A DNA stretch of 44,411 nucleotides from a virus, in the IMG/VR virus record IMGVR_UViG_3300036846_000310, positions 1 to 44,411 of that record; one strand, given 5' to 3'. Below, one piece after another: positions 29,682 to 37,401 of the stretch. A program made the translations under genes and the position numbers. The stretch's first letter is position 1, and the number at the start of each line of letters is the position of its first letter. Under the pieces are notes generated by a model, which saw only the letters and a list, made by a program, of their open reading frames with translations, searched no databases and was not told the origin of the DNA.

Positions 29682-30962
29682 CTACGCGCCAATCGCATCG
29701 CGGCACTGGACGCCGCCGTGCTCGGTGAGCGTCGAGCCGTCGAGGTTTGGCAATTTCAGCAGGTGCCCGATACCGTTATTGGCCGAGGTCTCGGGCGTGT
29801 TCCACATCCACTGCATCCAGCCGCCGAGGTTGCGGTTGCGATACACCGCGTCGATGACGAGCATCCCGTTCGGGTCGCACCAGAACTGATCCTCCACGAA
29901 GATCGCGTTGCTGCCCTGGAAACCGCACGGCGAGAACTCGCCGCATACGCTCGGGATCGGCCCGTCCAGGCTGTGATACGACATGCCCTGGTCGATCATC
30001 GACTGCAGCTTCCAGTCCACGTCTTGCTGGCTCATCGAGTAATTCGGCAGCCAGCCGTAATAGTGGATATCCCATGCCACGCCGTAGAGATCGGTATAGG
30101 ACGCCGGGTTCATGTCCTGGAACGTCCAGCCGCCGTTGATGCACATGAGGATGAGGTTCTCGTTCCCCGCGCCTCTGATCGCCTGGTAGATGCGCCGGAT
30201 TTCGTTGTCTGGCGGGCCGCCCGGCTCGTTCTGCGTGCCCCAGATCACCAGCGGCGTGTCCTTGTAGCGATCGGCGAGCGTCCCATACCAGCCGCATACG
30301 GCATCGAGGTCATTGCCCGCCAGCACGGTCGGGAACACGTGGCACTCGATCTCCACCGTGATGTTCTGCGCCACCATGCTGTCGATCAGCGGGCAGATGG
30401 CATCCGGCTGCGCGTGCGGGAACTGCGGCATGCTCTCGAAGGCATCGAAGCGCACGGTATCAATACCGGGGAATGTGTTGATGAGCGGCGTGCATTGGTC
30501 GGTGTCGCTGATACAATGATGGCCGACCGAGTTGGTGTTGTCCGGCCAATTCATCCAGCGCAGGTTGATGCCCCTGCCGTGCCAGCGGGCGCCCTCGGGC
30601 GTCCAGATGGCGCCATCGCGCACGGTGTAGATGCCGGTCGTGATCGGCGGCTTCGGCGGGTCCGGCGGCGACGGCCTGGCAAGCGGGCCTTCCCAAGCGC
30701 CAGGCTGGCCGTTGTAGCCGTACCAGTCGCCGGCGGCGTTCCACTGGTAGCAACGCCCGCCATCCATGAGCAGCAGCCGCACATTGGCCGTGATGGCATC
30801 GACAAAGGCGTTGATGCGGATTTGCAGGCCCTTGTCGGCGCTGCGCACGAGGCTGAACCGATTGCCCTGCGCGTCGATCAGCCAGCCGGTCGGCGTGGTG
30901 ATGATGGCGCCGTCGGGCGAGGTCTCGGGGTCGAGGTGTGCGGGGTCGATCTGCGGCGGCAT
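29682..30962 (-). CDS. GH5-like glycoside hydrolase (426 aa)
   Basis: An N-terminal module (residues 1-95, CYQWNAAGDWYGYNGQPGAW) leads through a proline linker to a TIM-barrel hydrolase (about 110-426). The clan GH-A marks are present: GINLRWMNWPDN after strand 1, VIWGTQNEPGG with acid/base Glu246, AWDIHYYGW, IPSVCGEFSP with nucleophile Glu342, and WMQWMWNT at strand 8. It would cleave a beta-linked polysaccharide, perhaps host exopolysaccharide. It lies between portal and scaffold, so it may be a virion part or an acquired depolymerase. Confidence 0.8.
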   Translation of the reverse strand: MPPQIDPAHLDPETSPDGAIITTPTGWLIDAQGNRFSLVRSADKGLQIRINAFVDAITANVRLLLMDGGRCYQWNAAGDWYGYNGQPGAWEGPLARPSPPDPPKPPITTGIYTVRDGAIWTPEGARWHGRGINLRWMNWPDNTNSVGHHCISDTDQCTPLINTFPGIDTVRFDAFESMPQFPHAQPDAICPLIDSMVAQNITVEIECHVFPTVLAGNDLDAVCGWYGTLADRYKDTPLVIWGTQNEPGGPPDNEIRRIYQAIRGAGNENLILMCINGGWTFQDMNPASYTDLYGVAWDIHYYGWLPNYSMSQQDVDWKLQSMIDQGMSYHSLDGPIPSVCGEFSPCGFQGSNAIFVEDQFWCDPNGMLVIDAVYRNRNLGGWMQWMWNTPETSANNGIGHLLKLPNLDGSTLTEHGGVQCRDAIGA

Positions 30963-30963
30963 G

Positions 30964-31137
30964 TCAAATTCTCCCGAACAGGAACAGCAGCAGCAGGATC
31001 AGCACCACGAGGCCGAGGCCGCCGATGCCGTAGCTGTAGGCCGGATAGGCACCGTAATAGCCGCCGCGGTAGCCCCAGCCGCCACCCACGAGCAGCAACA
31101 CCACCAGCACGACGACGATGAGTGCGACGGGACTCAT
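30964..31137 (-). CDS. DUF3309-like small membrane protein (57 aa)
   Basis: The protein has two hydrophobic segments, MSPVALIVVVLVVLLLVG and LGLVVLILLLLFLFG, flanking a Gly/Tyr-rich centre, the arrangement of small DUF3309-type proteins. It starts inside the portal stop (ATGA) and ends one base before the GH5-like start. It lies in a high-GC stretch and is too short for usual calling. Role unknown. Confidence 0.65.
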   Translation of the reverse strand: MSPVALIVVVLVVLLLVGGGWGYRGGYYGAYPAYSYGIGGLGLVVLILLLLFLFGRI

Positions 31138-33362
31138 TGCTGCGGCCCTCCTGCCGGTTGTTCGGCATCCGCCGGTTCTGGCTCGGGCGGCTGCGCGGCC
31201 TGCACGTTGCCCTGCAACGCCATCTCCATGCCGCCGTGGTGCGCGATCAGGCCCGGCAGCTCGGTCTGCAGCATGTCGCGCAGCAACTGCCGCACCACGA
31301 CCTGCATCGCCACCGGGTCGATCTGGCCCGCAGCCTTGAACCTGTCGGTTTCCGCGTCGTAGTCCTTGATGCGGATTTCGTCGCTCTTGTCCTTCAACTT
31401 CTCCGTCAGATGCACGACCTCGGCTTGCAATGACGCCACATGCGCGTCGGCCTTTTGCAGCGTCTGCTGCGCGAGTTGCGTCGTCTGCTGTAGCTGCTGC
31501 TGAAGCTGCGCCACCTGCGGATCGGGCGCGCTGTCCTTGTATTGCGGCGGCAGTCCTTGCTTCAGCCGTGCCGCCAACTCGTCGGAGCCAGGGAAGTCGG
31601 CATTGCGCGCCCAGAAGTCGCCGACCACCTGAAACGCCGCCTGGTTCTGCGCGAGGATCTGCGAGAAGGCGTTGAATGCCTCCTGCCGCTTCGTCGCATA
31701 CGCCGGCCCGACATCGGCGACCACCGAATACTGGCCGATCTTCGGATTGAAGATCGTGCGCAGGGCCGCGGCGCGCTGCGCGTCCGGGTCGGTCTGCCCG
31801 TTCATGCTCGGCTGCGGCGGCGGCGCGTTGGGATCGAGCGTCGTCTGGTGCGCCAGCGGTGCGTCGGGATCGAGATGCACCTGCGTCTGCGTCCCGTCCT
31901 CGCCCATGATGAGCAGGATGCGCTTGTTGTCGTAAACCTTGGGGATCAGATCGACGATAATCCGCCCGGTGAAGCGGATCGCCGAGGCCAGCCGGTCGAT
32001 GACGTGATAGGTGGCATTGTCGCCCTGCCGCTGGCGCGCGTTGATCGCCTTGCCGCTGGTTTCGTTGGATGGCTCGCCCATCACGGCCTGATACTGTCCG
32101 GTGGACATCATCATCTCGGCCTGGCTGATCTTCAGCCCTTCCATGTAGGCTTGCGCCATCTGCGGCACCTGGGCGCGCTCGGGCTTGGGGTTCTCCTTAC
32201 CGTCCTCTCGTATCGCTTGGTAAAGAATGACCGCTTTATTATCCGTGTTGGCGTTCTCCCAATCGCGCAGATACGGCCCCAACGCCTCGGCGGTGCCGAT
32301 GAACGGCGTCTTGGTCTGCAACGCGACGAACTCGGCAGCCTGCGACGTGTACCAGTTGTAGAGCCGCTGCGGATCGCGCAGATGCCGGACGTGCGACACC
32401 CAATCCAGCTTGCCCTCGATGATGACTTCCTCGCACGGCACGCGCACCAGCGGCACATACCGCCCTAGCCAGTCCTTGCGCTCGATGATGCGGCTGTCGG
32501 CGATCAGGAACCACTCGACCTTCGGCTCGGCGATGTCGCGCGTCTGAAGCGGTGTGATCCCGAGTTTCTTCTGCTGGTCCAGCCAGCCATCGGGAAGATC
32601 ACTTTCGCGCACCACGCTGCGGTCGTGCAGCTCGTGCAGCTTCGTGGTTTTCTGCCCGACGCGGAAATACTCGACCATCTGCACATGCTTGTCGTCGCCG
32701 CGCGGCCGCTCGTTGCTCATGCTCAGCGCCGCGTTGCTGGTGGCGGTGTCGTCCTCCTCGTCGGGATATTCGGCCTCGAAATCCTCCTTCGTCATCTCGT
32801 AGAACAGAAAGCCCCACTTCGCATCGGAGCCGTCGGCCTGCTGCACGTCGGGGTCCATATAGACCGAGGTCGGATCGGCGATGCGTTTGATGTATATTTC
32901 CTGGTCGAAACTGTCGTCGTGAGCATAGTCCAAGAGCACGCGCCAGTAGCCGACGCCGCCCATGACCTGGCAGTAGGTCGCGTTCGCATACGCCTGCTGG
33001 GCGTTCGAGATGTATTCGATGTGGCGAATGATGCCTTCGTAGATCTGCGCCGCTTCCTGCGTCGCATCGCCGCCGGTCGGGTTAACGCGCACCTGCACGG
33101 GGTTCTGGCGTGCATCGTTTATTATTTGGAGCGCGTGTACACGAGTTTTATTGACCGTCAGTGCTGGCCTCCCAGCTTGGGCTCGGCCAGCCGATACGTT
33201 GTCGGACCATTGCGCTTTGTTATCGTCATCACCATTAGCAAATTGCATGTCGGAAATATAATGCCGATGTGCATTCGCCTGATATTCATGTGCTCGCTCA
33301 AAGCGTTCTTGCGCTTCTTTGACGATGTCCGCGTTTGTCTCCGAAGTGCCCCGCCTAGCCAT
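31134..33362 (-). CDS. Portal protein, P22 gp1-like
   Basis: 742 residues with the P22-type portal layout: a short helical N-terminus, RPALTVNKTRVHALQIINDA, then RVNPTGGDATQEAAQIYEGI, YCQVMGGVGYWRVLLDYAHD, the wing (FLFYEMTKEDFEAEYP), a stem and crown, and a C-terminal Gln-rich coiled coil ending in an acidic barrel-like tail. The start at 33362 has AGGGG upstream. A diverged second copy of its first 20 codons lies at 34160-34224, on the other side of the HNH gene. Confidence 0.9.
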   Translation of the reverse strand: MARRGTSETNADIVKEAQERFERAHEYQANAHRHYISDMQFANGDDDNKAQWSDNVSAGRAQAGRPALTVNKTRVHALQIINDARQNPVQVRVNPTGGDATQEAAQIYEGIIRHIEYISNAQQAYANATYCQVMGGVGYWRVLLDYAHDDSFDQEIYIKRIADPTSVYMDPDVQQADGSDAKWGFLFYEMTKEDFEAEYPDEEDDTATSNAALSMSNERPRGDDKHVQMVEYFRVGQKTTKLHELHDRSVVRESDLPDGWLDQQKKLGITPLQTRDIAEPKVEWFLIADSRIIERKDWLGRYVPLVRVPCEEVIIEGKLDWVSHVRHLRDPQRLYNWYTSQAAEFVALQTKTPFIGTAEALGPYLRDWENANTDNKAVILYQAIREDGKENPKPERAQVPQMAQAYMEGLKISQAEMMMSTGQYQAVMGEPSNETSGKAINARQRQGDNATYHVIDRLASAIRFTGRIIVDLIPKVYDNKRILLIMGEDGTQTQVHLDPDAPLAHQTTLDPNAPPPQPSMNGQTDPDAQRAAALRTIFNPKIGQYSVVADVGPAYATKRQEAFNAFSQILAQNQAAFQVVGDFWARNADFPGSDELAARLKQGLPPQYKDSAPDPQVAQLQQQLQQTTQLAQQTLQKADAHVASLQAEVVHLTEKLKDKSDEIRIKDYDAETDRFKAAGQIDPVAMQVVVRQLLRDMLQTELPGLIAHHGGMEMALQGNVQAAQPPEPEPADAEQPAGGPQQ

Positions 33363-33374
33363 AGCTCACCCCTG

Positions 33375-34085
33375 CTACAGCAAACGCCCATTCTTCTGCG
33401 CCCACGCGACGGGATCGCTGTGCCCCTTGCTGAGATTGCAGGAGACGCACAACAACTGAATGTTGCCGATATCGTTGGTGCCGCCACGTGCCAGAGGCAC
33501 GATGTGGTCGGCGTGATATCCGGTTTTCAGGCTCGTGCGACACGACGCACACTTGTTCCTCTGTTTCTGCAGAAGCTCATGGATCTGGTCTGTGGTGTGC
33601 TTGCCGTCAGCATTACGGACGCGGGCGCGACGGTTTCTCCACATGCACCGCACAGCGGTCCGATTAGCTTCGCGCCACTCGTTAGCGACCTGATCGAACC
33701 GCTCGCGATTAGCAAGACGCCAAGCCTTGGTCGTGGCGCGCTGCTTTTCCTTGTTCGCGACGCGCCAGGATTTTTGATACGCCTTAACGCGCTCGGGGTT
33801 AGCGTCGGTCCACCGCTTGGCGTAGCCGTGGTATTTTTCCTTGTTGGCTTTCTGCCACGCTTTGGTCTGCGCTGTGCGCCTATCGCGGTGGCCGTGAGTG
33901 TTCTCGGCCCAGCGCCGAGCGGCATCCACCCTCTGGCAGCCGTCACATCGCCCACTCGCTGTCCACCGCTCGGTGACGTGGCCATGCGGGCACGGCTTGC
34001 CTGTGAAATAGCGTGTCGCGCCTGCGGCCTTCGCGGCGGCACGAGTGACAATCGGCCCATCATGGGGCACACACGCGGAAGCCAT
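33375..34085 (-). CDS. HNH endonuclease at the portal start
   Basis: 236 residues. The N-terminus has a Cys4 finger (CPHGHVTERWTASGRCDGC). The middle has repeated units of the type KAWQKANKEKYHGYAK, KSWRVANKEKQRATTK, likely DNA-binding. The C-terminal HNH core is QKQRNKCASCRTSLKTGYHA, DHIVPLARGGTNDIGNIQLL and CVSCNLSKG. It lies 12 bases upstream of the present portal start. Just upstream of it is a relict of the portal N-terminus, so the gene inserted there. Confidence 0.9.
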   Translation of the reverse strand: MASACVPHDGPIVTRAAAKAAGATRYFTGKPCPHGHVTERWTASGRCDGCQRVDAARRWAENTHGHRDRRTAQTKAWQKANKEKYHGYAKRWTDANPERVKAYQKSWRVANKEKQRATTKAWRLANRERFDQVANEWREANRTAVRCMWRNRRARVRNADGKHTTDQIHELLQKQRNKCASCRTSLKTGYHADHIVPLARGGTNDIGNIQLLCVSCNLSKGHSDPVAWAQKNGRLL

Positions 34086-34224
34086 ATCGGGTAGCGCCTC
34101 TACTCGGTTGGTCAGAGGCTCGCGGGTGTTTCAGCACCCTCGGGCCTCGCTCATTATAGCACCGCTCCTGCGCCTCGCGCACGATCTCGCTGTCGGTCTC
34201 GGATTGTTTGGGGCGACGTGCCAT
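34060..34224 (-). pseudogene. Relict portal N-terminus split off by the HNH insertion
   Basis: This ORF opens MARRPKQSETDSEIVREAQE then R; the present portal opens MARRGTSETNADIVKEAQER, 14 of about 21 positions identical. After that the frame runs into unrelated sequence and stops at 34060. Two hairpins lie beyond the match: GCCTCT (34096-34101) with AGAGGC (34114-34119), and GGGTG (34124-34128) with CACCC (34135-34139). It starts seven bases after the previous gene stop, where a portal start is expected. Probably the original start, replaced downstream by a recoded copy. Confidence 0.7.
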
Positions 34225-34231
34225 CAGTGTG

Positions 34232-34828
34232 TCAGCCAAAGAACCCTGGTGGTCCTGTCAGCCAGTCGTTCCAACGCTCTGCCGCCTCTGCAGGCGTCCA
34301 TCCCTTGCGGGCAACGAGCGCATTCCAGCGATCCATCAATGTAGTGGCCTGCCTCTCCTGCTGGGCCAGGAGATAATCGCGCGCTGCCTTCGCGGCAGCC
34401 GCAGCGGCTGATGCGGCGCGCGACAGGCGCTGCTCTTCGGCGGCCCACAGTGCGTCAGCCTCGGCCTGCCGTGCTTGTCGGCGGGCGAGTTGCTCGGCCT
34501 CCCATCGCTCCTGCTCGCGCTGCGCCCGCATCGACACCGGCCGCGGCGGGACGAAGTTGCTGCGCTGATATTCGGGCTGCCACTCGGTGAAGAACTCATA
34601 CGTGCCGTGGAAGCTGCAGAAGCCGTTCCAGCTATCGCCAGAGTTCGGCAGCACGAGTTCACCGGCCACGACCGTCCCGCAGCGGCGCACGCGCTCGATG
34701 ATCGCGTCCACCTCGTCGGGATCGTCGAACTCCTGCTCAAGCGGCGACCCCAGCGGGCGGAAGCCCAGCCACGCGCCACGCGGATACTGCCGCAACTCGC
34801 GCTGCGGGGGTGGAAGCTGATACCTCAC
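34232..34828 (-). CDS. Hypothetical protein between terminase and portal (198 aa, GTG start)
   Basis: GTG 34828 overlaps the terminase stop (GTGA). The first half has an ordered domain (GAWLGFRPLGSPLEQEFDDP, then VAGELVLPNSGDSWNGFCSF). The second is an Ala/Arg-rich helix (EQERWEAEQLARRQARQAEA) and a Trp-rich tail with a WNALVARKGWTPAEAAERWN motif. Its position suggests a packaging or head-assembly accessory. No family is recognised. Confidence 0.55.
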   Translation of the reverse strand: MRYQLPPPQRELRQYPRGAWLGFRPLGSPLEQEFDDPDEVDAIIERVRRCGTVVAGELVLPNSGDSWNGFCSFHGTYEFFTEWQPEYQRSNFVPPRPVSMRAQREQERWEAEQLARRQARQAEADALWAAEEQRLSRAASAAAAAAKAARDYLLAQQERQATTLMDRWNALVARKGWTPAEAAERWNDWLTGPPGFFG

Positions 34829-36135
34829 ATCCGCATCCAGCCGGCGCCGGCCTCGCCGGGCTGCGCGTATTCCCACGGCTCGCGCGGCGTGCGGTCGATG
34901 ACGGGGGGCGGGGCCGGCATTAGTGCGAGGCACAGATAGCGAAACGCATCGGCGTCGTGGGACGAAAAGTCGTGCAATGGCACCCGCTTCAGCGTGCCGG
35001 TCTTGTCGTCCATCTCATACCGATAATGCCGCAGCGACTGCAGCCCGTCGGCGCATTTCTCGGCATCGAACCAGCAGTTGGCGAACACCGTGCGGGCCGC
35101 GTTGATGCCGTCCTCGACGCTGAGCTTCGGCACGATGCGGACGCGACGACCTGCGGCGCGCATCAGTTCCTCGACCGAGCGGCCGGTGCCGAGTTGCCTG
35201 GCCTGCGCGTCGTGCGGCAGCCAGTCGGTGCCGTAGACGTAGCCGCGGGCCTGCAACTCACCGAGATAGGCGTTGAGCGGCTTCTGCGAGCCAGAGAGAT
35301 GGTCGATGACGCGATACTCGAAGCCGACGACCTGGGCGAACCAGATCGAGGTGTTGTCGGCCCAGCCGAGATCCCAGAAGGTATGCACCGGCTTGGTGGC
35401 GTCGTATGGCACCTTGCATATACGCCCGGCGTCGGTGGCGGCGCGCAGTTCCTTGGCATAGATCGCACCGTCGAGGTTCTGCCGCGGGTGGCCTTCCCAG
35501 ACGTTGAGCCACGCATCCTCGTCGCGCGACCGCAGCAGTTCCATCTCGTCACGCAGCACGTCGGGGAACCACGGGTTATCGGACCAGTTGAGCTTCTCGA
35601 CGACGGCGTTGGGCGGTGGGCGTGCGACGAAGCGTTGGTATGTCTCGTCGGTCTCAAGCTGCGCGTTGAAGGTGACCCAGATTTCCGAGCCGGCGAGGCG
35701 GATGGTGGGGATCAGCGTTTCCCACGACCGCTTGCGGATGTTCTCGGCTTCCTCGCACCAGCAATGGGTGATGCCTTCGTAGGACTTGATGGCCTGCACG
35801 TTGTTGGAGATGCCGGCGAAGCGGAACTCGGTGCCGTTCTGGCCGTAGATGGTGGCTTTCTCGATGGTGTAGAAATCGACGAGGCCGAGGTTGTCGATCT
35901 GGTCGGTGAGCAGGCGATGCACGCTGTCGGAGATGCTGGCCTGGAACTCGCGGGCGCAGAGCACGCGGATGGGCGATTGCGTGCCGAGGGTGAGCAGCGC
36001 GCGAGCGACGCTCCACGATTTGCCGCCGCCTCTGCCGCCGTGGATGATCTTGTATCTACACGGCTTGAACAGGAACTTTAGTTTCGGCGGAAACCTGACT
36101 TTAACAGTCGGTGATGGCATCGATGGTTTTGTCAT
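34825..36135 (-). CDS. Terminase large subunit
   Basis: 436 residues. The ATPase domain has Walker A GGRGGGKS (residues 33-40), Walker B THCWCEEAE (124-132) and a C-motif region WVTFNAQ. The nuclease domain has the FWDLGWADNTSIWF motif with Asp256 and C-terminal HDADAFRY. It is of the P22 gp2/PBSX (Terminase_3) type, consistent with headful packaging and circularly permuted ends. It overlaps the small subunit gene by 35 bases. Confidence 0.95.
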   Translation of the reverse strand: MTKPSMPSPTVKVRFPPKLKFLFKPCRYKIIHGGRGGGKSWSVARALLTLGTQSPIRVLCAREFQASISDSVHRLLTDQIDNLGLVDFYTIEKATIYGQNGTEFRFAGISNNVQAIKSYEGITHCWCEEAENIRKRSWETLIPTIRLAGSEIWVTFNAQLETDETYQRFVARPPPNAVVEKLNWSDNPWFPDVLRDEMELLRSRDEDAWLNVWEGHPRQNLDGAIYAKELRAATDAGRICKVPYDATKPVHTFWDLGWADNTSIWFAQVVGFEYRVIDHLSGSQKPLNAYLGELQARGYVYGTDWLPHDAQARQLGTGRSVEELMRAAGRRVRIVPKLSVEDGINAARTVFANCWFDAEKCADGLQSLRHYRYEMDDKTGTLKRVPLHDFSSHDADAFRYLCLALMPAPPPVIDRTPREPWEYAQPGEAGAGWMRM

Positions 36136-36451
36136 CGTCGAATGTGACGCCGAGCGGCACGTCGCCGTCCTTGCCGAACATCACGACGAGCTGCGGGAAC
36201 AGTGCCTTGCCGTCGGCGCCGGTGACGGCCTGGGTGGGTTTGCCCCAGCCGCGATCGAGCAGTGCGACGGCGGCGGGAACGGCGTGTGCGGGGCGCTTGA
36301 GGGCGCGGACGAGTGCGGCGATGGCTTCTGGGGTGTGCTCACGGGCAAGCGCCTCGATGCCGCGAGGCCGGCCTCCGGGGTTGCCGGACACGCCTTTCGG
36401 CCAAGTGCCTGGCTTCCTGTTGGTTTCCTGCCGTGAGGTGTCGTCACTCAT
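36101..36451 (-). CDS. Putative terminase small subunit (DUF5681-like)
   Basis: 116 residues. The N-terminus has the DUF5681-type motif WPKGVSGNPGGRPRG, then a helical middle (HTPEAIAALVRALKRPAHAV, AALLDRGWGKPTQAV). Position and overlap with the large subunit make the small subunit the natural reading; the fold is shorter than canonical TerS. The ATG lies three bases after a GC-rich hairpin (36455-36491) and no ribosome site is visible outside the stem. Confidence 0.7.
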   Translation of the reverse strand: MSDDTSRQETNRKPGTWPKGVSGNPGGRPRGIEALAREHTPEAIAALVRALKRPAHAVPAAVALLDRGWGKPTQAVTGADGKALFPQLVVMFGKDGDVPLGVTFDDDKTIDAITDC

Positions 36452-36454
36452 GCG

Positions 36455-36491
36455 GGGGCGGGCGTCTGCAACTGAATGAGGCGCCCGCCCC
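36455..36491 (-). promoter_or_regulatory. GC-rich hairpin at the start of the late operon
   Basis: GGGGCGGGCG (36455-36464) and CGCCCGCCCC (36482-36491) form a perfect ten-base stem around 17 bases. It sits between the NusG-like gene and terS and ends three bases before the terS ATG. No T-run follows. It may attenuate or pause transcription, giving the NusG-like factor a place to act, or block ribosome access to terS. Confidence 0.5.
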
Positions 36492-36557
36492 TGCCCGGCC
36501 TCAAACTCTCACATAAAAGGCCAGGCGCGTTGACGTTAGGCTGGGGCGCGGGCGTTG

Positions 36558-37151
36558 TCACGTTTCATCCCGCGAGGCGAGGCAGTGGGTGGGGACGAGC
36601 ACGTCGCGGAGGGCGCCGAAAATGAGGAAGCTGACCCGCGCCTCTGAGCCGTCCACGCTGACGACCACGCCGGGCATGCCGCACAATGCCCCGTAACGGG
36701 CCACACAGGCGGCTCCAGGCGCCCATAGGGCTTCCTGGGTGGTTGGCATGCGGCGAGAGGCTTCACTGGCCTGCAGCACGCTCACAGCGGCTTCTGGGCA
36801 CATGGTGGGTCCAGCCTGGGTTCCGACGAGGGTTCGGACGCCCTGGGTGTAGCGAATGGGCGTCCAGGGAGCGCCGATGGCGAGCTGCACGAACAGGTAG
36901 CCGGGAAAGAGGGGCGCCTCGACGAGGTGGACCATGCTGCGGGTGGCGCGGTCACGGCGGCGGACGAGGCAGAGCGGCAGGTATGTCGGGTATCCGGCGC
37001 GGGCGAGGTTGGCTTCGGCCCAGCGTTCGGCCTGGGGGTGGGACTGGACGACGAACCAGGCGTCGCGCATGCGTCCGCACCCGGCTTGCGGCTCGTTAGC
37101 GCGGGCTGTTGGTGAGGCTAATGCCACGGAAGCGTGAGCGTCAAGCGGCAT
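36558..37151 (-). CDS. NusG/RfaH-like transcription factor
   Basis: 197 residues from ATG 37151. The NGN domain starts at about residue 30: AWFVVQSHPQAERWAEANLA, RAGYPTYLPLCLVRRR, then LVEAPLFPGYLFVQL and RYTQGVRTLVG. The C-terminus is KOW-like (ARYGALCGMPGVVVSVDGSE, then VSFLIFGALRDVLVP). This is the layout of specialised NusG paralogues that suppress pausing and termination. It sits just upstream of the late operon. Starts at 37172 (good ribosome site GAGG) and 37070 (trims a low-complexity leader) are alternatives. Confidence 0.8.
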   Translation of the reverse strand: MPLDAHASVALASPTARANEPQAGCGRMRDAWFVVQSHPQAERWAEANLARAGYPTYLPLCLVRRRDRATRSMVHLVEAPLFPGYLFVQLAIGAPWTPIRYTQGVRTLVGTQAGPTMCPEAAVSVLQASEASRRMPTTQEALWAPGAACVARYGALCGMPGVVVSVDGSEARVSFLIFGALRDVLVPTHCLASRDET

Positions 37152-37401
37152 GGTGTGGGGCGCTCCGGTCATCGGTGGCCTCGAGGAACTCGGGCGGCAA
37201 CAGGCCGAGGTGCTGGGGCGCGTGGCGACGCACGGCGGCGGCGAGCATGCGCCCGAGGATCGGCCGCATCGGGTGGTCGCGCAGGGCGCGGACCTTGGCG
37301 TAGACGGCGATCTCGCTGAGGTTGCCCCACGACGCCTCGGCCGTCGCATGCTCGGCGGCGAGCTTGCGGCGCAGTGCGTCGTTGGGTGCCTCCTCGGTCA
37401 C
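37141..37401 (-). CDS. Hypothetical protein (86 aa)
   Basis: An 86-residue helical protein (LRRKLAAEHATAEASWGNLS, then YAKVRALRDHPMRPILGRML) that overlaps the replication initiator by ATGA and the NusG-like gene by 11 bases. Position suggests a replication accessory, but no family is recognised. Confidence 0.5.
   Translation of the reverse strand: MTEEAPNDALRRKLAAEHATAEASWGNLSEIAVYAKVRALRDHPMRPILGRMLAAAVRRHAPQHLGLLPPEFLEATDDRSAPHHAA

Noticed and set aside
29718-31121. 467-codon plus-strand ORF opposite the GH5-like gene
   Set aside because: Shadow frame; the opposite strand has clear catalytic motifs.
34096-34139. Group I intron around the portal-side HNH gene
   Set aside because: The two hairpins are suggestive, but I see no conserved core (P3-P8) and the downstream portal has its own full start and ribosome site.
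34957-36081. 374-codon plus-strand ORF opposite the large terminase
   Set aside because: Shadow frame of the terminase gene.
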